From: Amblyornis subalaris
Taxonomy: Eukaryota > Chordata > Aves > Passeriformes > Ptilonorhynchidae
Assembly (NCBI GenBank): GCA_018881555.1
Contig: JACAXG010000130.1
Span: forward strand, 124,001-188,000
Direction of reading: 5' to 3'
DNA length: 64,000 nt
Within the stretch, counting starts at the first letter, position 1. Every line of letters starts with the position of its first letter. Both the position numbers and the translations under genes were made by a program. Under the pieces are notes generated by a model. That model searched no databases and was not told the origin of the DNA. It saw only the letters and a list, made by a program, of their open reading frames with translations. Below, one piece after another: positions 47,396 to 59,158 of the stretch.

Positions 47396-50300
47396 AGTTG
47401 CAGAGAGGCCCTGAGAGGTTGAAATGTTGCCCTCTCCAATGTAATAGCAGTACAATATCTGTATCATCTGGAATTATTTATTTAGGCATCAGATTTGTTA
47501 CTGTTGCTATTTAAAGAACCTCTCTGTAAATTCAGGAAATGCTGTACATGTGCAAAGGTCCCCTAAAAATATAAGGAAACCACTCTTCAAGTTACTGGGA
47601 AGCTTTCCTGCTGATTTTCCAGTCCCTGAGGAGCACTGGATTTCTGTTTCACCCAATTCCTTTGCCAACAGTCAATATCCCATTCTCTGTAACCTGTCCA
47701 ATAATCCCGGGGTGGTTTCATTTCCAAACTGCAAGAGGCACCGCAAGGAAGATTTGGGGTTACTCAGAATTGCTGCGTAAGCAAGTCTGAAAAATCAACA
47801 GCTTTTCATTATTTTCACGTAAAGAAGGCAACTTCCAAGAATAAACATGAAAAATCAGAACCTTGCTAGGTGATGGTAGCTCTGAAATGGACTTTATGGA
47901 CCATTGAAATGCATCTGTTTGCTGGGGAACTGCTCAGAGAAAGAGTAAAAAAGACTAAAAAAAGGAAATTCCTAAAGTAAATGCAAAAATAAATTAAGCC
48001 TTTTATGACAAGAAAACTTGGCTAAAACGTTTCTTAATACTCCTCTGGTCTAAGTACTTCTCCCTCTCACACACTGGATTTACTCCTGAGTTAAAAATGA
48101 GACATGGAGAATCTCAAGCTAAATNTTTATAATTTTTTTCTTAAAATCGTCGAAAAATCCACTCTGATTTAAAAGGCAGCAGAGTTTTTGTGTTCCGCTC
48201 CATGATCAGCAGGAACTCAGGCTCTGTGCAACAGAAAACAATTCCTGACCTTCAGAGAGATGCATTGAAACCACAATCTCCTCCAGATGATGCCCAGCCA
48301 AAGACAAAACCCTAAGTGGAGGAGCTCTTAAAAATCAAACCAAATAAAATTTAAAAATCTGGTGATATCACTACATACCTGAGCCAAAAGTACAGATGAC
48401 AAAAAACCCCAGCACTCTTTTTTTTTAAAATTAACAAGTGAATCAGAAACAGTCAGACTCAGCACTCTAATTTCCTCATTTCCTATAATTAACTGAGCTT
48501 TCAACACCTCTTCTAATTTACTGATGATTATCTTTTTATTCACCAATCTCGATTAGAACATAACTGACATTCTTTGCTACCCACTGGCTCAGATGTTCTC
48601 ATCTTTCTGCCTCGAAAGATAACAAGAAGTTGTTCCTTNGTGGATTTATTTTCTTTCCCTTCTCCCACTCCAGAGGGCCACGCATCTCCCNGAAACCAAA
48701 AATCCTTCAAACCCCTCGAAATTTGCTTTTCTCTGATTATTAATTTTTCCAAGAATCTGCTCCTTACTCATCCTAATCTAAATTATNTTTAATTTTGCAA
48801 AGGGGTGGCTGTTTTGTCAACCTGTTGCTCCTCTCTCCTGCACTGATGGAGCAAATTTCTCATGCTTTGACACAGCAGTTTATGTATCTGCTAAAAAAAT
48901 GAATCGTGGCACAGGGACAGGAATTTTCCAGGTAATTTCCACAGCTCTCGATGATGAGAAGAACGCAAGACAGAATAAGAACATAAGAAATTCATATTAA
49001 AAATAGAAAACAAAACATTTCTTAGAATTACCCAGACGTTTTGCCTTGTTTTCAAGTGTAACAGATATTATCTGATTTATTTTTTTCTCTGCTTTCACAA
49101 ACCCACGGGATCTTCTTTATCACTGCTTTTTCCAGNGGCAGCATCCGGGTGTTGTTCAAGAACCCCCCGGACTGGGAATGTTTTCCCTGCCCNCCCAGGC
49201 ACCATTTCTGACGTGCAGCATCAGCTCAATTGCTCTTAATCTCCCAGGATAATCAATTGCAAACCAAGAAAATCTCGTCTCACAAGATCCCGGCCCAGCC
49301 CACTCCAAAAGGAGCATTCCCACCTCTGCTTTCCCAGCTTCCCGCTGCTATTTTTGCACTGCTGTTCCTTCAGGATGGCTTGCAAGCGTTGTTCTCCCAA
49401 ATATTCTTTAGGCAGCAGAAACCATCTCAGAACGCTGGATGATATCCCACATTTTCTGTAGTACAGGATTTAATTCTGAGGGACCACAAGTGCCTTTGAC
49501 AGGGAGTTTCTGAGGAGCAAAAAGCAGGTAATTTTCCAAGTCTCAGCACCCATCTTCCAAGGAACCATCAAGCACTTTGTCAAAACTGAGGGATGCATAG
49601 ATGAGCACATATGACATTCCTAGAGAACAGAAATTCAGTGCTTTTGACGAGGATCAGATTTCTCCTCTCCATCCCCACAGCAGGTACCATATGGACTCCA
49701 GCACCGGGAGCCTCCCCAAGCTCCTCGTTTCACCCGGGGAATATCTGCCAAAGTGATCTCGGTCCTATCTCCAAGCCCATCTCCAGGCACTCACCTGACT
49801 CCTCATGAATCAGATCATTCACTGCTGTTTCTCACCTGATTTCACCTATTCTGTTCTACAGGCTCTAATGAGCGGATTATTACCACACGCATTCCCTGAG
49901 CCATTAATGTGCTTTGTAGGAATTCCTGACAATGGGGGGAAGTGGCGTGTGGACCCCTCTCTCCCCTTTTTACGGTGTTGGTCTGGCTGAGCAGTTCACA
50001 CACAGAAGTTGGTTTATTAGTGACTCACAGATGTAATTATTTCCCAGCTCATGCAGCTCAGAATTCAGCCTCTCTCTCCCCAGTGTCCCTGTGAGTGGAT
50101 AGGAACAAACTCCAGGTGCTTTGTGCAAGGGATGAGCACTCCACGGGCTCTGCACTCTCTCCCACAGCCAATATCAACACTTTTAATGGATGTCATCAGT
50201 AATATTCATCATTTTTAAAGCCTTCACACCCAAACCGTGCCTACGTCGAGAAGCTCTTCCTGCATGAAATCCACTGCAGTTGTGGTTCCCTGGGACCTCC

Positions 50301-50867
50301 TTCCCCTGGGCCATCCTCACCCATCACCTCCACAGGAGCTCCTGGCCACACCTTCCTCCTAAATGGCATTCAAAAACATTCTCAGAGTTACTCAGCTCCT
50401 CCCTCTCTCCCCAAATCTCCCTTTTGGTGTCCACGAGACTGATTTCCACCTCAGCACCGCCCATGAGCCAGACTCTGTCTGCCTTTCACATTTGTCAGAT
50501 ATAGATTTTATATTTCCTCTGCTGCCGTTCCTCACACGTGGAAATTGTTTCCCGCACGAGTTACCCGGTTGCCCTCTTTCAAATCCTGCTCGGAGATTTC
50601 CCTTTGGGTGTTACCTATTTCAAAAAAGATGTTTTCCTTAAAGTCCTGCCTGCCAAATGGATCCATTTCATCCCAGTGCTGCCAGGGGCTTCCCTTTTTA
50701 ACTGGCTTCGTACTTAAATCATCTCTTAAAACTGAATTGCCGTGTCTAGGGGACACTTTTAATTCAAAATCTGAACAAAACGCTGCAGAGCAGCCCATGT
50801 TCTCTGACTTCACTCCCCAGGCGCTGCAGTTACAGAAACACCAGTGAACCATAAAAAACATGTGTTT

Positions 50868-50894
50868 GGGGGGGGGGGGGGGGGGGGGGGGGGG
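50868..50894 (+). repeat. 27-base poly-G run
   Basis: An uninterrupted G homopolymer, preceded by TGTGTTT and followed by TGTTGG. The length may be uncertain because such runs are hard to sequence. It could form G-quadruplex or triplex structures. Confidence 0.95.
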
Positions 50895-51021
50895 TGTTGG
50901 CAGTTTTCTAAGCAGAAATACAAATTTAACAAGAAGTTAAAATGATTTTCGGTACCAGAAACAGATTAAAACTAAAGCTACATAATAGGCCAGAGAATTC
51001 AATTTGTGGTTCTTGGTACTT

Positions 51022-51500
51022 AAAGAATCCTAGAACAGTTTGGGTTGGAGGAGATCTTAAAGCTTATCCCATTCCACCCCTGCCATGGGCAGGGACACCT
51101 TCCACTATTCCAGGTTGCTCCAAGCCCCATCCAACCTGGCCTTGGACACTTCCAGGGATCCAGGGGCAGCCACAGCTTCTCTGGGCAACCTGTGCCAGGG
51201 CCTCCCCACCCTCCCAGGCAGGAATTCTTCCCAATATCCCATCTAACCCTGCCCTCTGGCAGTGGGAAGCCATTCCCTGTGTCCTGTCCCTCCACCCCTT
51301 GTCCCAAGTCCCTCTCCAGCTCTCCTGGAGCCCCTTTGGGCACAGGAAGGGGCTCTGAGGTCTCCCTGGAGCCTTCTCCAGGTAAGCATCCCCAGGTCTC
51401 CCAGCCTGGCTCCAGAGTGGAGGGGCTCCAGCCCTTGGAGCATCTCCATGGCCTCGTCTGGATTCTCTCTAACAGCTCCACATTCTTCTCACATTGTTCT
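51022..51500 (-). mobile_element. CR1 LINE 3' fragment, about 480 bp
   Basis: One of the two longest copies here. Plus strand runs AAAGAATCCTAGAACAGTTT, CTTCCAGGGATCCAGGGGCA, CCCTCTGGCAGTGGGAAGCC, GTCCCAAGTCCCTCTCCAGC and CTCCAGCCCTTGGAGCATCT, reaching well into ORF2. It produces the 178-codon plus and 250-codon minus frames in this area. It carries the GGATCCAGGGG variant. Confidence 0.96.
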
Positions 51501-54500
51501 GCTTGTGTTTCTCCAGCTTTTAACAGATTTATTCCTAGGACAGCTACAGCATCCCCTTTTAGACACCTAACTTCAGAGTAAACCAGGAGTTGGCCGGGAT
51601 CCTCCTTCTCCAAGAACTTTTGGGGTCTGTAAATCACATGCCTAAAAGTAGAAGTGGGAAAATCCAACATTCCATTGTCCATCCGTGCAAACGCTGGATG
51701 GAGTGATGCCCTTGGTGTGGAAACCAGATGCCCACTCCAGTGCTGAGTCCACCAGGGCCCTTGTGTGCCCACTGGGACGTTTTTAGGTTTGGGGGGTGCC
51801 GAGTTACACGTTCAGTTCTGCTCCGGGTAATTTGTGATCCCGGTGCCCCGGGAGCGTGCAAACTCCAGGAACAATAACAGAACAATGTCTCTGGGTTTAT
51901 GACTAAAGGAAATTCTTGGCACTGGCAGCTCGCTGCTGTATTTACTGATTTTCCAGTGTAAACACATATGTTGCAAGACAGATGGACCTTTCCCCCCAGC
52001 TTTCAGCAATGGGTGTCTCATCAGGGAAGGGATTAAGAAGATCTTAAAATCTTTAAACAAGGTTTCACGGCCCTGGCCGTGGGCAGCCCTCCACAAAGGC
52101 CNGGATTACGGGACACAAAGGGCTGTGCTTGCAGGGAGCAGCCAGGCCACACTAAACAGATCATTCAGCAGTGTTTTAATTATATTACAGAAAAGGGGTT
52201 AACGATAGATTTTACTATCAACTGCAGCCAGGTGGCTTTGCGAGACAAAAATTTTGGCTTTTCAGTCCACGTCCCTGTTCCGAACCACAGCGAGGGCTGT
52301 GGTTTTCCAGAGAACAGCTCTCGTCTGAAACTTCTTGTGCGAAAGAGCCACGATGTCAAATTACCTTTGACACGTTTTCTCGGAAAGCAGAGTGGATTTT
52401 ACGGAAACAGAATCCGTGGGTTTGGGGTTAAAACGAAATTCACATCCAGGCACTTAGAAATTCGACACAGAAGAAACTTCTTACCCTCAGTCTTTGTTCG
52501 GTCAAAGGTCTATTGTAGTATTTGTAGAATGGAAGTCCACCTTATAACAACCAACTGTCTTTTGTAACGGGGGAAAACTCTGATGGGGCAGAATGAACTC
52601 AGTCTGTGAAAAAAGAGGATGATACACCCTTGCAACCTTANCTGGGATTTCTCTCAGAGAATTATAGCAGAACTTATTTCTTCTTAAAGTTCTTTAACCA
52701 GCAAGAACATGTTTTTCTGTGTTTAGCTAAGGAAGGCTCCACACAACCCTCACCATCACCATCACTGGGTTCCTGCCTTCATTGCTGGCTCTGNGAGANA
52801 ATNACATCCAGAATTTTTATTGCTGCTTTTTATTTTATTGTGAGGGGTATTTTTGTTCCTTTCAGAGACAGAAGCTTTAAAATTACACATGGTAGAACTA
52901 AAAAGCCTCTGTTTTAATGAAGTTACAAAGATCTGCCTCGAGGAGCTACAATCTTTCCAAGGCAAAAAAACCACCAGCAGCAAAGAAAGCTGGGAAGTGA
53001 CTGGAAAGATGATGGGCCTAAGACTTTTGACTCATATTTTAGAAGTTATTAGTTAATTTTCTTCTGCAAGGCCGGGTAAGGGAAGGTAGCAAGAACGGGT
53101 GTGTGTAAATAGGTGGGAGAGCAAAGGAAACGGGGAGGCAAAGAGGAAGAGAGAAGCATGAAGGGCAATAGAAGAAATCTCTTTTTACAACTCGGAAAAG
53201 CTGACAGGATGAAGAAATTATTTATTTCCTGGAGGAAAACAAGCTGCTCTGTTCAATTTGGGTTATGGGTTCGGATGAAAGCTCTGCTAGAGATGCTGCN
53301 CATCCCTCCCGTGACCTTGCACGACGACGTGTGCGACAACCACTCCTTGTATGGCCCCCAATTGTTTTGAACAGCTCTTTGGAGAGGTTGGGATGTAGCA
53401 GGGGCAGACAGCTCTCCCTCTTCTCCTCTTCTTCTTCCCTAATTTGCGCCNTCGGCGCCATTCCGAACGCTCCTCCGCTCCGAGTCACAACAACCTTCGC
53501 CGGCAAAGCCCTCCCGGGATCAAATCTCATTTTTTTCAGCCCAGGAACCTGCAAAACAGCAAACGTTTTGGGGAAGGGGGGGGGTGCTAAGAGCTGACTG
53601 GCGTTCTCATATGTTATGGATGAGCACACACCCTAATGCTACTTAAAAGATTTAACGTCTGATATTCTCCTAACGAGATTAAGGGGACAAAGAATTGAAA
53701 ACAAGGGATGTTTACAATTACTGGCACCTGAAGAGCGGTGATGTCACACGGAAAAATAAACTTTCCACCAGAGGTGCGTTTCCCGGGCAGTGGGAACGCA
53801 CTCGGCTCTCGTTTGTCTCCTTGTACCTGTTCCAGTGCTGGAATGGAGAACGGAAATTAATGCAACAACGGGGTCAATCATCAGCAATTAGGAGATGAGC
53901 ACATTTAAATACAGTAGAAATCCACNTGTGACTGATAACTGAAAGCAGGAAATTATCATTAGGAGCATGCCACGCTCACCCAGCTCACCTCTCAGACGCA
54001 TCACAGGTCACAGAATGGTATTTTCTTTGCCTTCGGAGGGCCCTGCTTTTACCTGACAGCCCAAAACCTCCTGTCCCCATTGCAGCCAACAAATTTGCCA
54101 GTTCAGAGTGTCCACATCTCTTACCTTCCTCCTTCAAACCTCCACTTTTCTTCTACTCTGTTATTTTCAAAACACAAATTTTGAAAAGGGATTAAGTATC
54201 AAATTTCCTGAGTGACAGGCAAAGGAGCAATAAAGTTAAAAAAGAAAGAGCCACTTGCCTGAATAAGCACTACAAAACTCACCGGAAAAGTTGGATAAAT
54301 ATTTTTCTGTTATTTCTGTTTACTCAGTTTTGCATCCGAGTTTTACTCACAGGTACAGTCCTGACAACTCTCTGAGAGTAGGAAAATGGGCCCTGCATCT
54401 GAAAGCTGTAAATTAACTTATTAGTTTAATACTTCCAGAGCTGGATATGGATAACATCATAACTGGAGCTTACATCCCCAATCTGAGTATTCCAGCTCCA

Positions 54501-54514
54501 AGGCTGCAAAACTC
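51501..54514. other. Non-coding interval, nothing recognised
   Basis: Unique sequence. A plus-strand frame at 52079-52567 (162 codons, one N) is unrecognised. CpG is somewhat raised at 53300-53520 (for example CGACGACGTGTGCGACAACC) but no promoter or exon can be shown. Confidence 0.5.
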
Positions 54515-54630
54515 AATCATGGAATCATGGAACAGTTTGGGTCGGAAGGGACCTTAAAGCCCACCTTGTTCCACCCCCTGCCATGGGCAGGGACCCCTTC
54601 CACTATCCCAGGATGCTCCAAGACCCCTTG
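54515..54630 (-). mobile_element. CR1 LINE 3' tail, about 115 bp
   Basis: Plus strand reads CAATCATGGAATCATGGAAC, AGTTTGGGTCGGAAGGGACC, TTCCACCCCCTGCCATGGGC and CCACTATCCCAGGATGCTCC, then ends near GACCCCTTGC. Only the 3' tail is present. Confidence 0.92.
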
Positions 54631-55451
54631 CCCCCATCCTTTGAGATCAGCTTCCTGGCTGGCACCTTTCCCATCCCAGGTATTTTCAGGATCTGTGTCA
54701 AGCACAGGGATTTGCTTTTTTGGTGGCTGTTGAAAGCTCAGACCTCAAATTACTGAGTTTAAAAAAAAAAAAAAGCCACCACCAAACAAACCCCTTTTTT
54801 ATTTGTGGGGCTTTGATCCAAGCAGTGCTTATTCTTGAAAACCTCTTATCAGCTTCTAGGAGGTAAAATACTGTGATAAGATATGCAGATCTCATTAAGC
54901 TAATTTTTATCTAATGCTATCTATGTTTTTCATAGAGAATGCAGCAAAAATACTGAAGGAATCTCCTTTCCTTTCTTGTAGATTTTTTTTAAGTTGAGGA
55001 GCTTTCAGGTCATATTTGGAGGCTTCTCCAGGGTTCTGTTTGCACAGCAAACACCAGTGTTTTATTCTTCAGAGGTCAAGACAGACTGCCAAAATAAAAT
55101 TTACTTCTGAACCTGATTTTTAATAAAAATATTGAACTAGAGATACAGAGCTTGGCAAGCGTGACAAACAAAAACAAGCGCACAGGAAAATGACACCTTT
55201 CCCAAAGGGACAACCTAGAATTGAATCTCCTGAAAATACAAAAAACTGCTCCCAAAAGCAGTTTTCCAACTGCTCCCAAAACCAGACAGGCTTTCAATGT
55301 CTNAATACACATTTTAGCTGCTGTGTTTAAATATCTGCTTCACTGATTACATGGAGATGGAAGAGCTCAAACCTTTGAATTAGTCATACTTAGCTTCTAC
55401 CTGTTAGTGATGTGTCAGAGCACTGATGGATGTCACTATTTCCTCAAATAA
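54631..55451. other. Non-coding interval, nothing recognised
   Basis: AT-rich unique sequence with an A-run at about 54760-54775. No gene signals recognised. Confidence 0.6.
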
Positions 55452-55922
55452 AAATCATGGAATGGCTTGGATTGGAAGGGACATTAAAGCTCATCTCATC
55501 TCAGCCTGGCCTGGGACACTTCCAGGGATCCAGGGGCAGCCACAGCTTCTCTGGGAATTCCATCCCAGGGCCTCCCCACCCTCACAGCCAGAAATTCCTT
55601 CCCAGTATCCCATCTAACCCTGCCCTCTGGCAGTGGGAAGCCATTCCCTGTGTCCTGTCCCTCCGTTCCTTGTCCCAAGTCCCTCTCCAGCTTTCCTGGA
55701 GCCCCTTCAAGCCCTGGAAGGGGCTCTGAGGTCTCCCTTGATCCTACTCTTCTCCAGGTAAACATTCCCAGCTCTCCCATCCTGGCTCCAGAGCCGAGGG
55801 GCTCCAGCCCTGGGAGCAGCTCCGTGGCCTGAGTTGAACTTCACGAGGTTCACAGGGTCCATCCACCTCTCCAGCCCATCCAGGTCCCTCTGGATGCGCA
55901 TCCCTCCTTCTGGCCGTGGCCT
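55452..55922 (-). mobile_element. CR1 LINE 3' fragment, about 470 bp, with deletion near the 3' end
   Basis: Plus strand starts AAAATCATGGAATGGCTTGG and then jumps from TCATCTCATCTC straight to AGCCTGGCCTGGGACACTTC. This omits the usual CCTGCCATGGGCAG ... CCACTATCCCAGG segment of about 60 bp. It continues with GGATCCAGGGGCAGCCACAG and extends to the ORF2 region encoding RDLDGLERWMDPVNLVKFN on the minus strand, close to the CR1 reverse-transcriptase C-terminal text. Confidence 0.95.
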
Positions 55923-57346
55923 CACACAGGGGAAGTTTTGGCTGGGGCTGTGGGCNCCAACTCCCCCTCATTGTCCTGATGTTTTTGGGCAGGAGGATCC
56001 TCACCTGGACACACCTCTGCTGGCAGCTCTGCTCCCAGCCCTGCCCCAGGAGAAAGCCCTGGGCGTAAAAATGTCCTNCCAAAAGGCAGAGAGTTCTCAA
56101 AGGCAAATGTAAAATGGGAGATGTTGTTCCGAGTTCAGAGCTGCCATCCTGCCACTTGCCCTTTCCCGAATCCAGCGCAGTCAGGACCTCTCACTGTGTT
56201 AATGTTTTCTTTCCAGAATCATTATAATGAACAACCTTTATAAATAATACATTTCCTCTACTTCCTTTTGTTCTGTGGGGACAATTCGTTCTCATAAAAC
56301 ATCAGAGATGACAGAAGAGAACCANGATTTGAAAAGATTTAGAAATATTCAAGCATCGAGATAGAGACTTTTTCACATAATAATGTATTTTTTTTCTACT
56401 TAATTTAAATACTTAGTATAATGCTATTTTGTTATAAAATACTCACGCTATACATATTAAAAAATTACTGGTCTCAAGCTCATCTCTTTTATATTCCTTC
56501 TGTCAACAACCAGACACATTTTGCCTCTTCTTTCACACAGCCATTTCAAGAAATGTCATTATTCTCCAGTCATAGCCCACAACTTCATTATCGTTGTCAG
56601 CCTGCTCCCTGAATATTTATCTCTGGAATTTTCTTTCCCTTCGGTGGTACAGAGGGACTTGGAGGGGTGGAGATGAAATACAGACCTTTTGTCACCTTGT
56701 GCTTTTGTGAGGGGTTTATTTAGGAATGAACCTAATAGTGGGTTTAATTCTAAATACACCAATACCCCAAATGCACAAAGACACAAAGAGTCCTACTGGC
56801 TTGAAAGGTTTAAATTTATCTAAGCACATATTTAGTGGAGTTTATGAATCATTATTTCTGCTCCAGTTACTTGAAAAGATGCTGTGCCTGTTTACAACTT
56901 GTTCAAAACACACTGATCTATATTCCAGATTTTTTCCTCAAAACAAAAACCTGGGACTGCCNATAAATTCCAGCAGCAGGGATGGAGCTGTAGTTTTTGG
57001 GAAGAAATACAGACACATGGGGCTGTGGTCCTTGCAGGATGTCACTGTCACCATCACAAACAAGGACAGTACTAGANACTGAGACAAGGAGAATTTCCAT
57101 ATGCAAACCCCACTAGGGAAAACATTGAAAAATGTAGATTCCTGGTCAGGAGAACCAAGCATGGGCTGCTATAAATTACTGGGGAATATTAAAGTTACAC
57201 AGCACCAAATGTCTACTTTCAGCCATTCATCAGACTTGTCTGATTTATCCAAACCACACCTGTGTTCCCAACTGGATTTTGACAGAATTAAGAAAAATAA
57301 AAGTACATCTAAAAGCAAGAAGTCATTAAAAATGGAAGCAATGACC
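55923..57346. other. Non-coding interval, nothing recognised
   Basis: AT-rich unique sequence except for a GC-richer strip at 55923-56080 directly next to the CR1 copy, which may be a further degraded part of it. No gene signals recognised. Confidence 0.55.
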
Positions 57347-57509
57347 AGAGAAGCTGTGGCTGCCCCATCCCTGGAAATGTCCAAGGCCAGGCTGGATGGG
57401 GCTTGGAGCATCCTGGGATAGAGGAAGTTGTCCCTGCTCGTGGCAGAGGTGGAATGGGATGAGCTTTAAGGTCCCTTCCAACCCAAACATTCTGNGATTC
57501 CATATTTCC
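57347..57509 (+). mobile_element. CR1 LINE 3' tail, about 160 bp
   Basis: Starts at AGAGAAGCTGTGGCTGCCCC, continues GGGGCTTGGAGCATCCTGGG and GATGAGCTTTAAGGTCCCTT, and ends CATTCTG, one N, GATTCC. 5' truncated. Confidence 0.92.
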
Positions 57510-57955
57510 GTGCACTGCAGTAAATACAGATATTCCCATTCTGGCTTCNCTCCACCACCCTCAGGTTAACAACTGCAAACCAGGCTGCAACAAAGTGACT
57601 TAATAACATATTTAGTAATTGGTAATAAATAAAAATAATTCCTAAATGAAGATATGTGTACATTTCTAGGGCCATCTGCCATATATAAAGAGCTGGGTGT
57701 GTTTGGAGCATTTTCCCAGAGCAATCTCATCTGTCTTGTTGTCTGCAGCCTTAAAGAGTTGGATGACTAAAACCGAAATCTATAAATAAAGATTTTGTAC
57801 AGTTTTTAAATTTATACTCTGGAGCTTTTCATATAATACAGCTTTTCTGTATTCTGCAGCTTCCTACATTCTGCTTTCATGCTCCGTACGAATTCTCTCA
57901 CACAGCTTCTCTAGAATCCAAATCCCTTTCAGGCAGAAATGAGAATAAAGGGAGG
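57510..57955. other. Non-coding interval, nothing recognised
   Basis: AT-rich unique sequence between two CR1 copies of opposite orientation. Nothing recognised. Confidence 0.6.
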
Positions 57956-58276
57956 ATCATGGAATCACAGAATCCCAGAATGGGTTGGGTTAGAAGGGAG
58001 CTTAAATCTCATCCCATTCCACCCCATTCCATGGGCAGCAACACCTTCCACTATCCCAGGGTGCTCCAAGCCCTGTCCAACCTGGCCTTGGACACTTCCA
58101 GGGATCCAGGGGCAGCCACAGCTTCTCTGGGAAAAGTGTGCCAGGGCCTCCCCACCCTCACAGCCAGGAATTCCTTCCCAATATCCCATCTATCCCTGCC
58201 CTCTGGCAGTGGGAAGCCATTCCATGTGTCCTGTCCCTCCACGTCTTGTCCCAAGTCCCTCTCCAGCTCTCCAGCT
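57956..58276 (-). mobile_element. CR1 LINE 3' fragment, about 320 bp
   Basis: Plus strand runs ATCATGGAATCACAGAATCC, CCAGGGATCCAGGGGCAGCC, CAGCCAGGAATTCCTTCCCA, CCCTCTGGCAGTGGGAAGCC and TCCCTCTCCAGCTCTCCAGC. Same variant class as 51022 and 55452. The minus strand keeps an ORF2 C-terminal remnant (EFLAVRVGRPWHTFPREAVA). Confidence 0.95.
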
Positions 58277-59104
58277 TGCACTGACATCTCCTTCAGGATC
58301 CCAGGACCTGGATCCTTCACCACAACGAGTCTGTATGGATAGGAGTGAGCTGAGAACCTCATCCACACCACTGAGAAGGATTTCAGGAAAGGGCTTGAGT
58401 TAAAATGAAATAAATTATGTGGAAAAAGTGTTTGTTTCCAAAAGCACAAGTGTGCTCCCACCCGGAATGGATTACTGCAGCTTGAGGGAGCCTGTCCTGG
58501 CGAGCTCCAGAGGAGCTGGGCTTGGTGCTCCTGAGGCTCTGGTTGTGAGGAATGCCATGAGCTCTGCCGGCAGGGCCAGTAACCAAAGGAAAACTCTGGA
58601 GCGCTCTACTTTCCCTGGCTAAACAGATTAGCAGCCAATCCTGCCCTGCCTGGCAGCAGGAGCTCCATGGCATCCGCCGGTGCCGGGAGCACAGCCCTGC
58701 TCCTGCCGCGTTTGTCCTGTGCTCCCTGAGTCCCACAGGAGCAAGGAGCGTGTGCCGCTCTCACTGCATCCCTCTGTGCTCGGAGATCCTGCAAGGAGCT
58801 CCGCTGGAATGCCTGGAGAGCACTGAGATTGCTGCTTCTGCCACAGCCAGAAGGAGCAATATCCCAAAGGAAGCNGGAGAGCTCAGGAGAGGCAGAAGTA
58901 GGTGATGCTCGCCATTTCAGCTTCCAACTGCTTTGGATCCAGGAGCCACGGCGGGGAAAAGGCCCTTCCGGCACCTTCTGGGCATGGATCCGGTCCCACA
59001 GCGAGCACCGGAACATCAGTAAAGGATAAATGTCCCAAATCAGCTGAGCACACGTCAAAGCCACCCCTGCCCTCTGAGCTGCGATGGCTAAACCGAGATG
59101 GGCG

Positions 59105-59158
59105 AGCCTTTAGGTTTTCCTGAGCCTTTAGGTTTTCCCAAACCTTTAGGTTTTCCCC
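59105..59158. repeat. 18-bp minisatellite, three units
   Basis: Three head-to-tail units of the form AGCCTTTAGGTTTTCCTG, AGCCTTTAGGTTTTCCCA and AACCTTTAGGTTTTCCCC. Because 18 is a multiple of three, the open minus-strand frame reads through it as repeated ENLKxx hexapeptides. Confidence 0.95.

Larger units (their letters stand above)
47320..51021. other. Non-coding interval with a hairpin and a G27 run
   Basis: AT-rich unique sequence. Supported items are the perfect inverted repeat at 47372-47395 and the 27-base G homopolymer at 50868-50894. No exon supported. Confidence 0.5.

Noticed and set aside
51370..51385. Donor-like CCAGGTAAGCATCC (also at 55755)
   Set aside because: Both sites are within CR1 copies at the same element position, so they come from the repeat and not from a gene.
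51020..51772. 250-codon minus-strand and 178-codon plus-strand open frames
   Set aside because: Most of their length is a CR1 3' fragment. The minus frame crosses decayed ORF2 in more than one original phase, so it is not an intact reverse transcriptase.
53300..53520. Possible CpG island or promoter
   Set aside because: CpG is only locally raised over about 200 bp and no TATA, initiator or transcript evidence could be tied to it.
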